Positions 1-8,418 of a stretch of 42,131 nt of DNA are shown piece after piece (position 1 is the first letter of the stretch; every line of letters begins with the position of its first letter). A program made the position numbers and the translations under genes. Where the stretch lies: NCBI GenBank assembly GCA_963831235.1, contig CAWHPS010000072.1:1-42131 (forward strand), written 5' to 3'. The DNA is from CAWHPS01 sp963831235. GTDB taxonomy: Bacteria > Fibrobacterota > OXYB2-FULL-49-7 > JAEUSG01. The notes beneath the pieces were generated by a model that searched no databases, was not told the origin of the DNA, and saw only the letters and a program-made list of their open reading frames with translations.

Positions 1-191
1 ACTATCTTTTTTGCCTTTAATTCTGAATCCCCTTTGGAATAGCGGCGCCCGAAATGCTGAAGCTCCAGTTGGTGGAGCGCCTGAATAAGATTCCATAAGT
101 CTCTGTCCGACACAGAAACTCCAGCAAGTACTTCGTAGGGACTTTCTTTGCGGTCATGTCCGCTTTCGTCAATAAACAAAAGATGTGACAT
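1..191 (-). CDS. DUF3800 family protein, N-terminal part (runs off window)
   Basis: The first 63 residues are visible, starting at the ATG read from 191 on the minus strand; the rest lies beyond base 1. The product opens MSHLLFIDESGHDRKESPYE, and the FIDESG core is the hallmark of DUF3800, a family with an RNase H-like fold whose acidic residues suggest nuclease or phosphotransfer chemistry. A GGAG ribosome site sits 8 bases before the ATG. It lies downstream of the NYN-LOTUS gene on the same strand, 85 bases after its stop, so the two may be co-transcribed. DUF3800 genes often occur in phage and defence-rich DNA (family knowledge), but nothing here proves such a role. Confidence 0.75.
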   Translation of the reverse strand, partial: MSHLLFIDESGHDRKESPYEVLAGVSVSDRDLWNLIQALHQLELQHFGRRYSKGDSELKAKKI

Positions 192-276
192 TATTTATTC
201 TCCGAGATCATCCTCCACCCCCGAAATAGATCGATAGCAGGAGAGAATGCAATATACGAATCACGCTCGCCCACCA

Positions 277-1083
277 TTATTTTGCCCGAAGATAAAGCGC
301 CTTCTGGGTTGCTCCCGGGGGTACCCGTTCTTCCGTGATAAATAGATCTGTCTTTGCCTTTACAAGATCAGACAACTTTTTAAAACCATATAGCCTGGAA
401 TCAAAGTCCGGCTGAAGTTTTGTAAGATAACTTCCAAAAGTTCCGAGGTATGCCCACCCCTGTTCATCACTTGACTGTTCAAGCGCATCTAAAACAAATT
501 TCTTTGGGAATTCAATTTGATTCTTTGGGATTTCAATCAACGTTTTTGCAGTTGTTGTAACTGATGCTGATTTGGTCTTTTGGGCAAGTGGGACCGGTTC
601 GTGCCTCACCGCGGGCCGCAGCACTTCCGTAAAAATGAACTTGTGGCACGAACTTTTGAATGCCTCGGGTGTCTTCTGCTCTCCAAAGCCGAAAACCGTA
701 AGCCCCTCTTCCCTAAGACGCATTGCAAGACCTGTGAAATCACTGTCGCTTGTGACAAGGCAAAAGCCGTCAAACTTTCGCGTGTAAAGCAGATCCATTG
801 CATCGATTATCAAGGTACTATCCGTGGAATTTTTGCCGGTAGTATAGGCAAATTGCTGCACCGGTTTGATCGCGTATTTTTGCAGGACCTTTTTCCACGA
901 GGCACTGGCCGGAGAAGTAAAGTCACCATAAATTCGTTTTACAGTTGCCTCTCCAAAGCGCGCAATTTCAGCAAGCAGTCCCTCGATAACAGCGGCTTGA
1001 GCATTGTCCGCGTCAATAAGGACGGCTAATCGCATTGATGGTTCGTCAGCCTCGGTTTTTGTTGCCTGTCTTGGAGATATCAT
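277..1083 (-). CDS. NYN (LabA/DUF88) domain protein with C-terminal OST-HTH/LOTUS domain
   Basis: The 268-residue product has an N-terminal NYN domain, a PIN-like ribonuclease fold (residues about 17-160). Its acidic residues are in place: D24 and D26 in LIDADN, D88 and D94 around STDSTLIID, and D113/D115 in TSDSDF. After a basic linker, residues about 195-265 form an OST-HTH/LOTUS winged helix (GTFGSYLTKLQPDFDSRLYG), a fold that binds RNA, especially G-quadruplex RNA. NYN-LOTUS fusions are predicted RNA-processing proteins; the substrate is unknown. I chose the ATG at 1083 because GGAG lies 4-5 bases upstream; an internal ATG at 1035 (MRLAVLID) is a weaker alternative. Two direct copies of TTTACAAACT (1096-1105 and 1111-1120) lie just upstream and could be a regulatory site. 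Confidence 0.88.
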   Translation of the reverse strand: MISPRQATKTEADEPSMRLAVLIDADNAQAAVIEGLLAEIARFGEATVKRIYGDFTSPASASWKKVLQKYAIKPVQQFAYTTGKNSTDSTLIIDAMDLLYTRKFDGFCLVTSDSDFTGLAMRLREEGLTVFGFGEQKTPEAFKSSCHKFIFTEVLRPAVRHEPVPLAQKTKSASVTTTAKTLIEIPKNQIEFPKKFVLDALEQSSDEQGWAYLGTFGSYLTKLQPDFDSRLYGFKKLSDLVKAKTDLFITEERVPPGATQKALYLRAK

Positions 1084-1233
1084 GGTGCTCCTTTGTTTAC
1101 AAACTGATATTTTACAAACTCAGGTATAATTTACTATTCCGGACATGGTATGAGTAAGCTTTTTTGGCGGTTACATTTAAAGGGCCCGCCTTTCGCAGGC
1201 TTTTAGCTTTTTCATTAATTTATATTATTCAAA

Positions 1234-1935
1234 ATGATTTGCGCCATTCATCAACCACAATATCTTCCGTATATCGGCTATTTTCATAAAATGGCATGTT
1301 GTGATGTATTCGTGTTTCTTGACGACGTACAGTATAAAAAGAACGAATGGCAGAATCGAAACCGGATTAAAACAGCCTCGGGAGAACAGTACCTTACAGT
1401 ACCTGTACATTATAAGTTCCCTGCTAAAATAAAGGACGTAGGGATAGACACACATACGGGCTGGGCCAAAAAGCATGCAGCCGGTCTTGAAATGAATTAT
1501 ATGCGCGCTCAATATTTTAACAAATATTATGAAACAATCCGCAACATCATTAATAAAGAATGGGACAATCTCGCTTCTCTCAACACAAGAGTGACGCTTG
1601 AACTTGCTGATATGCTTGAAATAAAATGTAAAACACTGTCATCATCTTCTCTGCCGGTTGAAGGCGAATCCACAGACAGGCTTATAAATATATGCAAACA
1701 CCTCGGTGCTGACACATATCTTTCAGGTAGCGGCGGCAAGGGTTACCTTATTGAGGAGCGTTTTGCGGAAAATAAGATCACCCTCAAATACCAGTCCTTC
1801 CATTGTCCGGAATATCCGCAGGTTCCTTTTAAGGAGCAGAAAAGTTTTCTGCCTAACCTGTCTATTGTTGACCTCCTTTTTAATTGCGGACACGAAAGCC
1901 TTTCCATTCTTATGAAGGATCAAAATAATTTATGA
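1234..1935 (+). CDS. WbqC-like family protein
   Basis: The 233-residue protein starts MICAIHQPQYLPYIGYFHKM and continues DVFVFLDDVQYKKNEWQNRN. These are the conserved N-terminal blocks of the WbqC-like family (PF08889). Members sit in O-antigen and other polysaccharide loci and are thought to help make or transfer modified amino sugars; their chemistry is not settled. The gene overlaps the DegT aminotransferase start by 4 bases (ATGA), so the two are translationally coupled. No good Shine-Dalgarno sequence precedes the ATG, which is common in this part of the window. It is the first gene of the polysaccharide operon running to about 5.5 kb. Confidence 0.85.
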   Translation: MICAIHQPQYLPYIGYFHKMACCDVFVFLDDVQYKKNEWQNRNRIKTASGEQYLTVPVHYKFPAKIKDVGIDTHTGWAKKHAAGLEMNYMRAQYFNKYYETIRNIINKEWDNLASLNTRVTLELADMLEIKCKTLSSSSLPVEGESTDRLINICKHLGADTYLSGSGGKGYLIEERFAENKITLKYQSFHCPEYPQVPFKEQKSFLPNLSIVDLLFNCGHESLSILMKDQNNL

Positions 1936-2993
1936 GAAAAAAATCAATCATCCCCCATTCAAGACCATATATAAAAGAGGCAGAAATCAATGCGGTTTCA
2001 GATGTCCTGCGGAGTAATCAAGTTGCAACAGGCGAAATCGTGAGGAAGTTCGAAAAAACCATGTTAAAGAAAATCAACATGAAATACGCTGTGGCCGTGA
2101 ATTCCGGAACATCAGCCCTGCACCTTGCACTTATCAGCCTTGGAATAAAAAAAGGCGACGCTGTGATAATTCCGGATTATGTTTGCACAGCCCTTTTAAA
2201 CTGCATCAGGATGGTTGGTGCCGAAGCGATACTGGCTGATGTAGGAATTGACAATCCCAACACGTCAATCGAATCCGTTGAAAATAAAATGTGCGATAAA
2301 GTTAAGGCCATTATTGTGCCCCACCTATTCGGCCTGTCGCAGGACATTTCCCACTATAAAAAGTTTCGTGTGCCCATAATAGAAGACTGCGCCCAGACCT
2401 TCGGCTGCAAAGTGAACAATATAAATGTGGGTGCTCAAACGGATATTTCAATTTTTTCGTTTTACGCAACAAAACTGATTTGCGCCGGAGAGGGCGGAAT
2501 GCTCATGACAAATAAAAAAGAAATAATGGAAAGTGCACTTGATCTTCGGGATTATGATGAAAAGAACAATGATAAACTCAGATTCAATTATAGGATGACA
2601 GATATTAATGCGGCAATGGGCCTTGTTCAACTGAGTCGCCTGCCATTTATTCTAAACAAAAGAAAAGCTATAGCGGATTTGTATTATAATGCATTAAAAG
2701 AGTCTGATATAATACCAATTGCAAAAAACAGGAATAATATCTATTTTAGATTTGTCGTAAGAGCTCCTTTAAATGCTGATCCGTTAATCGAAGCGTTAAA
2801 TAAAGAAGGGATAAAGGCAAGGCGTCCTATTTTTAGCACACTGAGCAGGTTTATGAATAAACCGCCATGCAAAAACAGCGACGACTGGTTTAAAAGATCC
2901 GTTTCTATTCCAATTTATCCGGACTTGTCTAAAAATGAAATCAGCAGAATAATAAAAGCACTGAAAAAGATATCAGCACAAGGAAAACATTAA
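1932..2993 (+). CDS. DegT/DnrJ/EryC1/StrS-family sugar aminotransferase
   Basis: This is a PLP-dependent aminotransferase (353 residues, normal family length) that aminates a keto group on a nucleotide-activated sugar. Visible landmarks are NSGTSALHLAL near residues 58-67 (cofactor phosphate binding), the acidic pair in IIEDCAQ (D152, which contacts the pyridine nitrogen) and FYATKLICAGEGGM, in which K181 should form the Schiff base. It overlaps its neighbours on both sides (4 bases upstream, 1 base downstream). With the adjacent WbqC-like and PIG-L genes it forms a unit for making and remodelling an amino sugar. The specific sugar cannot be told from sequence alone. Confidence 0.92.
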   Translation: MRKKSIIPHSRPYIKEAEINAVSDVLRSNQVATGEIVRKFEKTMLKKINMKYAVAVNSGTSALHLALISLGIKKGDAVIIPDYVCTALLNCIRMVGAEAILADVGIDNPNTSIESVENKMCDKVKAIIVPHLFGLSQDISHYKKFRVPIIEDCAQTFGCKVNNINVGAQTDISIFSFYATKLICAGEGGMLMTNKKEIMESALDLRDYDEKNNDKLRFNYRMTDINAAMGLVQLSRLPFILNKRKAIADLYYNALKESDIIPIAKNRNNIYFRFVVRAPLNADPLIEALNKEGIKARRPIFSTLSRFMNKPPCKNSDDWFKRSVSIPIYPDLSKNEISRIIKALKKISAQGKH

Positions 2994-3631
2994 TGAATAT
3001 TCTTGCCATAGGATCTCATCCGGATGATATTGAAATTGGTTGCGGTGGAACACTCAGCAAATTAGCGGACATGGGCCATACAACATCCATCCTGATAATG
3101 ACCCAGGGAGAAATCGGAGGCGACCCCTTATTACGCAGAACAGAGCAGGAAAGGGCTGCACAAATATTGAATATTAAAAACGTGTTTTGGGGCGGATACA
3201 AAGACACAAAAATATCCATTGAGACTGATGTCATAAAACGTATTGAAAAAATCGTGATTGAAACGCAACCTGACATTGTTTTTGTGCATGCACCCGAAGA
3301 CACCCACCAGGACCACAGATTCGTAAACGAATGCACGCTTTCTGCATCGCGACATGTAAAAAGCATTCTCTATTATGAAGTTCCAACTTCAATAGATTTC
3401 ACACCAAATATATTTTCCGACATACACAATAGTTTTGACAGAAAAATAGAATCTCTAAAGGCCCATGCATCACAAATGTATAAAACGAACATAGCTGATC
3501 TTTCCATACTACGCATAGCCGAAGCCCAGGCGAACTTTCGTGGCACACAGGCAAAGGTAAAATTCGCAGAAGGTTTCAGGTCTCCCCGGATGCTAATTAA
3601 TCTATGTCTTGAGAATAAGGACTGCAGATGA
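2993..3631 (+). CDS. PIG-L/LmbE-family N-acetyl-sugar deacetylase
   Basis: The 212-residue protein begins MNILAIGSHPDDIEIGCGGT. The HPDD motif (H9, D11, D12) and the later HQDH (H105, H108) are the zinc-binding and catalytic signature of PIG-L deacetylases, which remove acetyl groups from GlcNAc-type sugars. The start overlaps the previous stop by one base (TAATG). The end overlaps the next gene by 4 bases (ATGA). Sitting beside a sugar aminotransferase, it probably deacetylates an amino sugar of the surface polysaccharide or a lipid-linked intermediate; that substrate is inferred from context. Confidence 0.9.
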   Translation: MNILAIGSHPDDIEIGCGGTLSKLADMGHTTSILIMTQGEIGGDPLLRRTEQERAAQILNIKNVFWGGYKDTKISIETDVIKRIEKIVIETQPDIVFVHAPEDTHQDHRFVNECTLSASRHVKSILYYEVPTSIDFTPNIFSDIHNSFDRKIESLKAHASQMYKTNIADLSILRIAEAQANFRGTQAKVKFAEGFRSPRMLINLCLENKDCR

Positions 3632-4741
3632 AACAGCTCCTCAGCGCCGGCTTATTTATTGCGCTCGTTATTCTCAAATGGAAGGGTGAAATCCCTGCCA
3701 GGCTGTCTTTCTTTTTTTTGCCGGCAATTTCCTTTTCCCTCGCCTACCCCATAACCTTCCTTGCAATAAGGTTAGGCAATAAATTCAAAATGGTTGACGA
3801 CCCTGACAATCTTCGCAAAATCCACAAGGAACCCACACCTCTTACCGGCGGCCTTGCAATAGTTATATCCTTCGCAGCAACAATACTATACAACTTCCAT
3901 TTTTCCTGGGAAATGAAGGGCATACTCATAGGTAGTGGCATTGTTTTCATCGCGGGTTTTCTTGATGACATATTCGAGCTTTCAGCAAAGATAAGGCTCG
4001 GAATGCAGGTACTTGCATCGGCTGTTCTTATATATTTTGATGTACGAATAACCTTTGTCCCTGACTGGCTTGGAGGGGTTGTTACCGAAAGCCTGATTAC
4101 CGTTATTTGGATGGTAGGCATTACAAATTCCATGAACTTTCTTGACGGGATGGACGGACTTGCCTCTGGCATTTCCATAATCACGGCATTCTTTTTTGCA
4201 ATATTCGCAGTCCGCACCCAGCAGGCTTATCTGGCCTTTCTGTGCCTTGCGTTAATCGGCAGTTGTTTCGGGTTTTTTGCTTACAACTTCAGGGCAAAAC
4301 AAAATGCCGTCTGTTTTCCTGGGAGACGGGGGAAGCAATTTCCTCGGGTTTTTTCTTGCAGGTGTCGCAATAATGGGCGACTGGGGAAAAGACAGCCCGG
4401 TTGACCTTGTGATCCCTGCTGTCATAATGGGCGTATTGATTTTTGATATGACACTTACCACATTCATCCGTATCAGGACCGGAAAGGTAGGGAATTTCTC
4501 GGAGTGGATTCACTACACAGGCAAAGACCATTTTCACCACCGCCTAACGGACTTGGGTTTTTCCCCCAAGGGTGCGGTTATAATGATCTTTCTTACATGC
4601 GTGGTTTCTGGTTTCGGGGCCCTGCTTATGAAAGGCGCAGAGGGAAAGGACGCTATATTTGCCATACTGCAGTATTTCTCATTTTTCACACTTGTTGCAT
4701 ATCTCATGATTTACAAGGCAAATGCCGGCAAAAAAGAATAG
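3628..4741 (+). pseudogene. WecA/TagO-like undecaprenyl-phosphate sugar-1-phosphate transferase, frameshifted
   Basis: Two reading frames together make one MraY/WecA-family membrane enzyme, which would start polysaccharide synthesis by moving a sugar-1-phosphate onto undecaprenyl phosphate. The first frame (3628 to about 4302) carries KMVDDPDNLRKIHKEPTP, the FLDD loop and NSMNFLDGMDGLASG. The second (about 4303-4741) carries VFLGDGGSNFLG and the HFHHRL motif. The break falls in the A-rich stretch at 4296-4304; removing one A from the 4301-4304 run restores a continuous frame through ...AKQMPSVFLGDGGS. Every catalytic motif is otherwise intact, so this is either a very recent mutation or a base-calling error. 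The start overlaps the PIG-L gene by 4 bases and the end overlaps the next gene by 20. Confidence 0.85.
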
Positions 4742-5537
4742 CAAAAACCCATCTGCACCTGTTGTTCTTAATATAGCAGGAATTGCCTGTTCATTTGAAT
4801 TTCCCAGGTCTTTTATCGGTTACATAAAGCGCCGTTATTCCGGTTTCTTATTCTCAGGCACACCAGAATATATTTTTAAATGCAAGCTAATTAATTCTGC
4901 TCAAGAAGTACTCGGAAAATCATTGTCTGTACACGTTAAAAAAGATGTCTTGTGCATCACTCGTAAAGATTTCAATGGACAAATAAATCTTCTTAAAAAA
5001 CAGGGATATCTCGAATTATGTGCGAATATTTATTCCTTTGATTCACTACTCAGGGTAATATATTCATCAATTATTGTAAGAGAGGGCGGTTTTCTGCTTC
5101 ATGCGGCTGGTTTGTCAATAAATAAAAAAGGCTATGTTTTTGCCGGTATTTCTGGAAGCGGCAAGTCCACTCTCGCAAAGCTATGCAATAAATTAAATGT
5201 TTTAACGGATGAAATTATTATTGTAAAACATAGTGGCAAGTTGTTTTATGCATGTGGAACGCCTTTCTGGGGCAAGCTTAAAGGATCCGGTAAAAACATT
5301 TCAGTGCCTTTAAAGCGTTTCTTCTTTCTTAAAAAGGGAAAAGAATTACATGTTGATATCATTGACATCAATAATGCGCTTTATCGTTTTTTAAAATGTG
5401 TAATGCTTTTCGAACAAGACCCTTTTCCAACAGATAAACTGCTTAAAACATTTGATTTGCTGACAGTAAAACACAAGCTTGAAGAATTGACATTTCCAAA
5501 ATCAAAGTCTCTGCCCGAACTTATAAAAAGGCTTTGA
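4722..5537 (+). CDS. HprK-related P-loop kinase
   Basis: The 271-residue protein has a Walker A loop, GISGSGKST (142-150), preceded by LLHAAGLSINKKGYVFA, the arrangement of the catalytic half of HPr serine kinase/phosphorylase. The first 120 residues are unlike HPr kinase and probably form the partner-specific domain. Such kinases recur beside a PqqD-like protein and an NTP_transf_5 protein, often in exopolysaccharide or peptide-modification loci (the HPr-rel-A type system); both partners occur here at 6967 and 7282. The target is unknown. The gene starts inside the end of the preceding transferase (20-base overlap). Its tail overlaps the convergent O-antigen ligase by 36 bases. Confidence 0.75.
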   Translation: MPAKKNSKNPSAPVVLNIAGIACSFEFPRSFIGYIKRRYSGFLFSGTPEYIFKCKLINSAQEVLGKSLSVHVKKDVLCITRKDFNGQINLLKKQGYLELCANIYSFDSLLRVIYSSIIVREGGFLLHAAGLSINKKGYVFAGISGSGKSTLAKLCNKLNVLTDEIIIVKHSGKLFYACGTPFWGKLKGSGKNISVPLKRFFFLKKGKELHVDIIDINNALYRFLKCVMLFEQDPFPTDKLLKTFDLLTVKHKLEELTFPKSKSLPELIKRL

Positions 5538-6926
5538 AACCGGCAAGTCGCTTTCTTCAGGATTGAATTCCTGGATATGAAGATATGTGACCAGTGCCGC
5601 AAGAAACCAGAAGGGCTCCATTATCCGTACAATAATAAATGTGTTGGTGCCGAGGGAGTGAACAAGAAGACTTACGAGCCCCCCCATGAAACCAAGCACA
5701 AGCCCGTTTTCAAAACCTTTAAGCTTGTCAAGAACATCCCTCGCCATTTTCCATATCCCATAAATCATGAAAAGAAAGGCAAGGAGGCCCAAAAGTCCTA
5801 TTTCAGCCAGTGTCCTGAAGTACTGGCTGTCGATAAAAAAGAAACCTGTTATGCCCCACCCAAGAATTGGGTGTTGGTAAAACTGATCCAATGCATTTCC
5901 AAAGCTCAAAAGCCGGGCGGATGTAGATGTGTCTAGTTTGAGGCCAGCAAGCTTGATCTGCTTCTCTTGTGTAATCCCTTGATTAAGCGTGAACGACAAC
6001 CTGTCCCTTGCCTGTTCAGGGGCTACTAAATATAAAAGACCTGGTGAAATAATTAGCACAATAATCAGCGCCCTGCGCAGCCTTTTCTCGAACATTACAT
6101 AAAAAAGAATTACCCCGAAAAGAGCCAGCCAGGAGCTCCTTGAAAGAGATATAATAAGCGTTCCTATTGTAAATAACATGAAGAAGAGCAACGGCGCCCT
6201 GAATTTCCATTCTTTGATCGCAATAAAAATGCCGAGGCTGAAACTGAAAATAAGCACAAGATACCCGCCAAGTGTGTTTTTCTCTATTGTAGTTTTGCCT
6301 TCAAAAGGCGCCTCCACACCCTGTCCCTGGAAGTAATAAATGAAACCGGTTATACATACAATAAAACATACCAGGAGCATGGTTACTGTATAATATTTAA
6401 GGGATGTTCGGTTTTTGATTGAGTTAAGTACAATTATATAGACCATGTAAAATTCAAAATATTTCATTAGAAACATAAGTCCCGCATTAATCTCAACCTG
6501 CCCTCCCAGCATTCCGAAAGTGGTTGAGAGAGAGCATAGCGCAAGATAAAAGGCGACCCTTCGGTTAATGGGCGAATAGATTATGTTGCCGGGATTCTTG
6601 GTAATTGCTGTTTTAACAATCCACGAGATGGTCATGACAAGTATGATAAAATCCTCAAACCGGACAGTAATTTCACGCTTCGCGGTTGCACCGACCGTAA
6701 TTTCCGGAGACAGAAGCATTGACAAAAGAAGTCCATAAAGGATAAATTCCGATTTAAGAAAAAGGATGAAGAATATGAATACTGCTGTTACGACATACAC
6801 ACTTGCCCCACCCTGAAGCAGAACAAACTGACCGATAAGGAGGCTTAAAACAACAACACCCGCCAAAATTACAAACAAACTGATATTTTCATTGTCCTTT
6901 AACATTGGTTGAATTAATATCGTCAT
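5502..6926 (-). CDS. O-antigen ligase/polymerase (Wzy/WaaL-like) membrane protein
   Basis: This 474-residue polytopic protein has about ten to twelve hydrophobic segments and one large periplasmic loop. That loop ends in HPILGWGITGFFF, matching the HPxxGxG motif of the O-antigen ligase/polymerase family (PF04932). It also has TLIISLSRSSWLAL, typical of the helix before the loop, where arginine binds lipid-linked sugar. It would join or polymerise glycan units at the outer face of the inner membrane. It is the only minus-strand gene inside an otherwise plus-strand cluster. It faces the kinase tail to tail and starts 40 bases from the divergent PqqD-like gene, so it has its own promoter in that short gap. 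Confidence 0.88.
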   Translation of the reverse strand: MTILIQPMLKDNENISLFVILAGVVVLSLLIGQFVLLQGGASVYVVTAVFIFFILFLKSEFILYGLLLSMLLSPEITVGATAKREITVRFEDFIILVMTISWIVKTAITKNPGNIIYSPINRRVAFYLALCSLSTTFGMLGGQVEINAGLMFLMKYFEFYMVYIIVLNSIKNRTSLKYYTVTMLLVCFIVCITGFIYYFQGQGVEAPFEGKTTIEKNTLGGYLVLIFSFSLGIFIAIKEWKFRAPLLFFMLFTIGTLIISLSRSSWLALFGVILFYVMFEKRLRRALIIVLIISPGLLYLVAPEQARDRLSFTLNQGITQEKQIKLAGLKLDTSTSARLLSFGNALDQFYQHPILGWGITGFFFIDSQYFRTLAEIGLLGLLAFLFMIYGIWKMARDVLDKLKGFENGLVLGFMGGLVSLLVHSLGTNTFIIVRIMEPFWFLAALVTYLHIQEFNPEESDLPVSKPFYKFGQRL

Positions 6927-6966
6927 TTATTGCCTTAAAAGTAAACATTATTTATCTTACCAATGT

Positions 6967-7251
6967 ATGCCGCTAAACCAACACAGAAAAATATACAGAC
7001 ACCCTGATGTGGCCTGGCGTTTATTGGAAAACAGGCTTATTGCAGTCACTTCCCATGACACAAGCATTCACAGGTTCAATAAGACGGGTACATTTATTTG
7101 GAACCTTCTTGGGACAAAAGGAGCTGAAATAGGTGTCATTGAAAGATCATTGGCAAAAACATTCAACATACCCTTGGACAAGGCCATTAAAGACACTTCC
7201 AGTTTTATTGCAAAAGCAATTAAAGGTAAAATCCTTTTTGCGAATGTATGA
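6967..7251 (+). CDS. PqqD-like (RRE fold) protein
   Basis: The 94-residue product contains RHPDVAWRLLENRLIAVTSH and HRFNKTGTFIWNLL, the pattern of PqqD-family proteins. These are small winged-helix chaperones that bind a peptide or partner protein, as PqqD does for PqqA. Here it belongs with the HprK-related kinase and the NTP_transf_5 protein, a trio known from polysaccharide and lasso-type clusters. No precursor peptide or radical-SAM enzyme was found nearby, so the PqqD-like protein may serve another partner. I kept the ATG at 6967; an out-of-frame ATG lies 4 bases earlier, and there is no clear ribosome site. Confidence 0.8.
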   Translation: MPLNQHRKIYRHPDVAWRLLENRLIAVTSHDTSIHRFNKTGTFIWNLLGTKGAEIGVIERSLAKTFNIPLDKAIKDTSSFIAKAIKGKILFANV

Positions 7252-7281
7252 AGCGTCATAACCCTGTGAATCGCCTGAAAT

Positions 7282-8418
7282 ATGTGGACCCTTGAAAAAA
7301 AAACCGCATTCCTTGCAGTCCTGCATTACTTGAATCCCGAATTAAGGATTTATCCGGAAGTAAAAGTATCATGGAATAAAGTTGAATTCCATGCGAGCAG
7401 GAATGGTGTATTGCCCTTTCTCCACGAGGCAATTAAAAGCAATATTGCCTTGCCCCCATCTTTTTTAAAACCAATGCTGGACAACTGGGCCCATCAAAGG
7501 GAAAACATACTTGCAATTAATCTGGCCTATATTTCAATCCTTAAACAACTGCCGGATCTATATACAAAACAAGACCTTGTTTTGCTTCAGGGATCAGCAT
7601 ACCTGACCACCCTATATCCCAACCCTTCGCTAAGACCAATGGGGGACTTGGATATTTTTCGTAATCCATCAAATGCTGTGGAATTGAAAAGCGCACTTGA
7701 ACAACTTTCATTCAAGCAGGACATCAGGTATTGCAATATATTTCGAAAGGGCGTTCTTACCTTTGATCTGCATGATGAACCAGCCGGGGGAGATTGCATA
7801 CGTTCACGAAACCTTCTTATTCAATTCAAGAATGAGAACATTTGCGACATTCTGCGGCCTTCATCAATTCATCCTGCACTGAATCAATTTACTGATGAAA
7901 CGCAGTTTGTACTTCATTCCTTTCATTGCATGAAGCACTCATACTCAAGGTGGATATGGCTGCTTGATGCTGCATTGTTGATAAAAAAGAACCAGGCTGA
8001 TGATTTTATTGAAAAGGTAAGAAAACAAGCTTGTGCAATGGAATGTCGTCCGGTTGTAGAGGCAATGTTTGGTGTGCTTGGGAACATCTTCAGTATTGAT
8101 CCTGACTTAAATAGTTTGCGTGCGCATGAATTAAACAGCATGCAATCACGCGTCGTAAAATGGTTTAATGATGATGCCGAGGTTGATAAGGCGGGCGAGC
8201 TGTTTTTTATGGCTTCCATAACCACTCCAGGGCCCAAGCTTATTTATTTACTGGAAATAGCTTTTCCAAAAGCCTGTATATTAAGGGAAACCATGGGCAT
8301 GGCGAGGGCCCCCCTTGCGATATTATATTTGAAACGTGCGGTTCAGCTTATGACATTCGTTTTCCGTTTCATATTCAAATCAAGGCAGGCTGATGCGAAG
8401 ACTGTTCATAACATGTGA
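7282..8418 (+). CDS. NTP_transf_5-type nucleotidyltransferase family protein
   Basis: The 378-residue protein has LVLLQGSAYLTTLYPNPSLR followed by PMGDLDIF. This matches the family PF14907, in which a G-[SA] turn and a D-x-D pair (DLD here) form the nucleotidyltransferase active site. The substrate is not known for the family. Members accompany HprK-related kinases and PqqD-like proteins in polysaccharide or peptide loci. It begins 30 bases after the PqqD-like gene and overlaps the next glycosyltransferase by 26 bases, so the block 6967-11194 reads as one operon. A C-terminal hydrophobic stretch (about residues 355-372) may lie against the membrane. Confidence 0.78.
   Translation: MWTLEKKTAFLAVLHYLNPELRIYPEVKVSWNKVEFHASRNGVLPFLHEAIKSNIALPPSFLKPMLDNWAHQRENILAINLAYISILKQLPDLYTKQDLVLLQGSAYLTTLYPNPSLRPMGDLDIFRNPSNAVELKSALEQLSFKQDIRYCNIFRKGVLTFDLHDEPAGGDCIRSRNLLIQFKNENICDILRPSSIHPALNQFTDETQFVLHSFHCMKHSYSRWIWLLDAALLIKKNQADDFIEKVRKQACAMECRPVVEAMFGVLGNIFSIDPDLNSLRAHELNSMQSRVVKWFNDDAEVDKAGELFFMASITTPGPKLIYLLEIAFPKACILRETMGMARAPLAILYLKRAVQLMTFVFRFIFKSRQADAKTVHNM

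Noticed and set aside
580..1029. A 149-codon plus-strand frame opposite the NYN gene.
   Set aside because: It is the antisense shadow of a well-supported NYN-LOTUS gene.
1184..1200. A small hairpin GCCCGC/GCAGGC followed by TTTTAGCTTTTT upstream of the WbqC-like gene.
   Set aside because: The stem has a mismatch in only six pairs, and no plus-strand gene upstream needs a terminator.
4296..4304. Programmed -1 ribosomal frameshifting in the WecA-like gene.
   Set aside because: The needed shift is +1 and the A-rich stretch is not an X-XXY-YYZ heptamer in the right frame; a one-base insertion explains it better.
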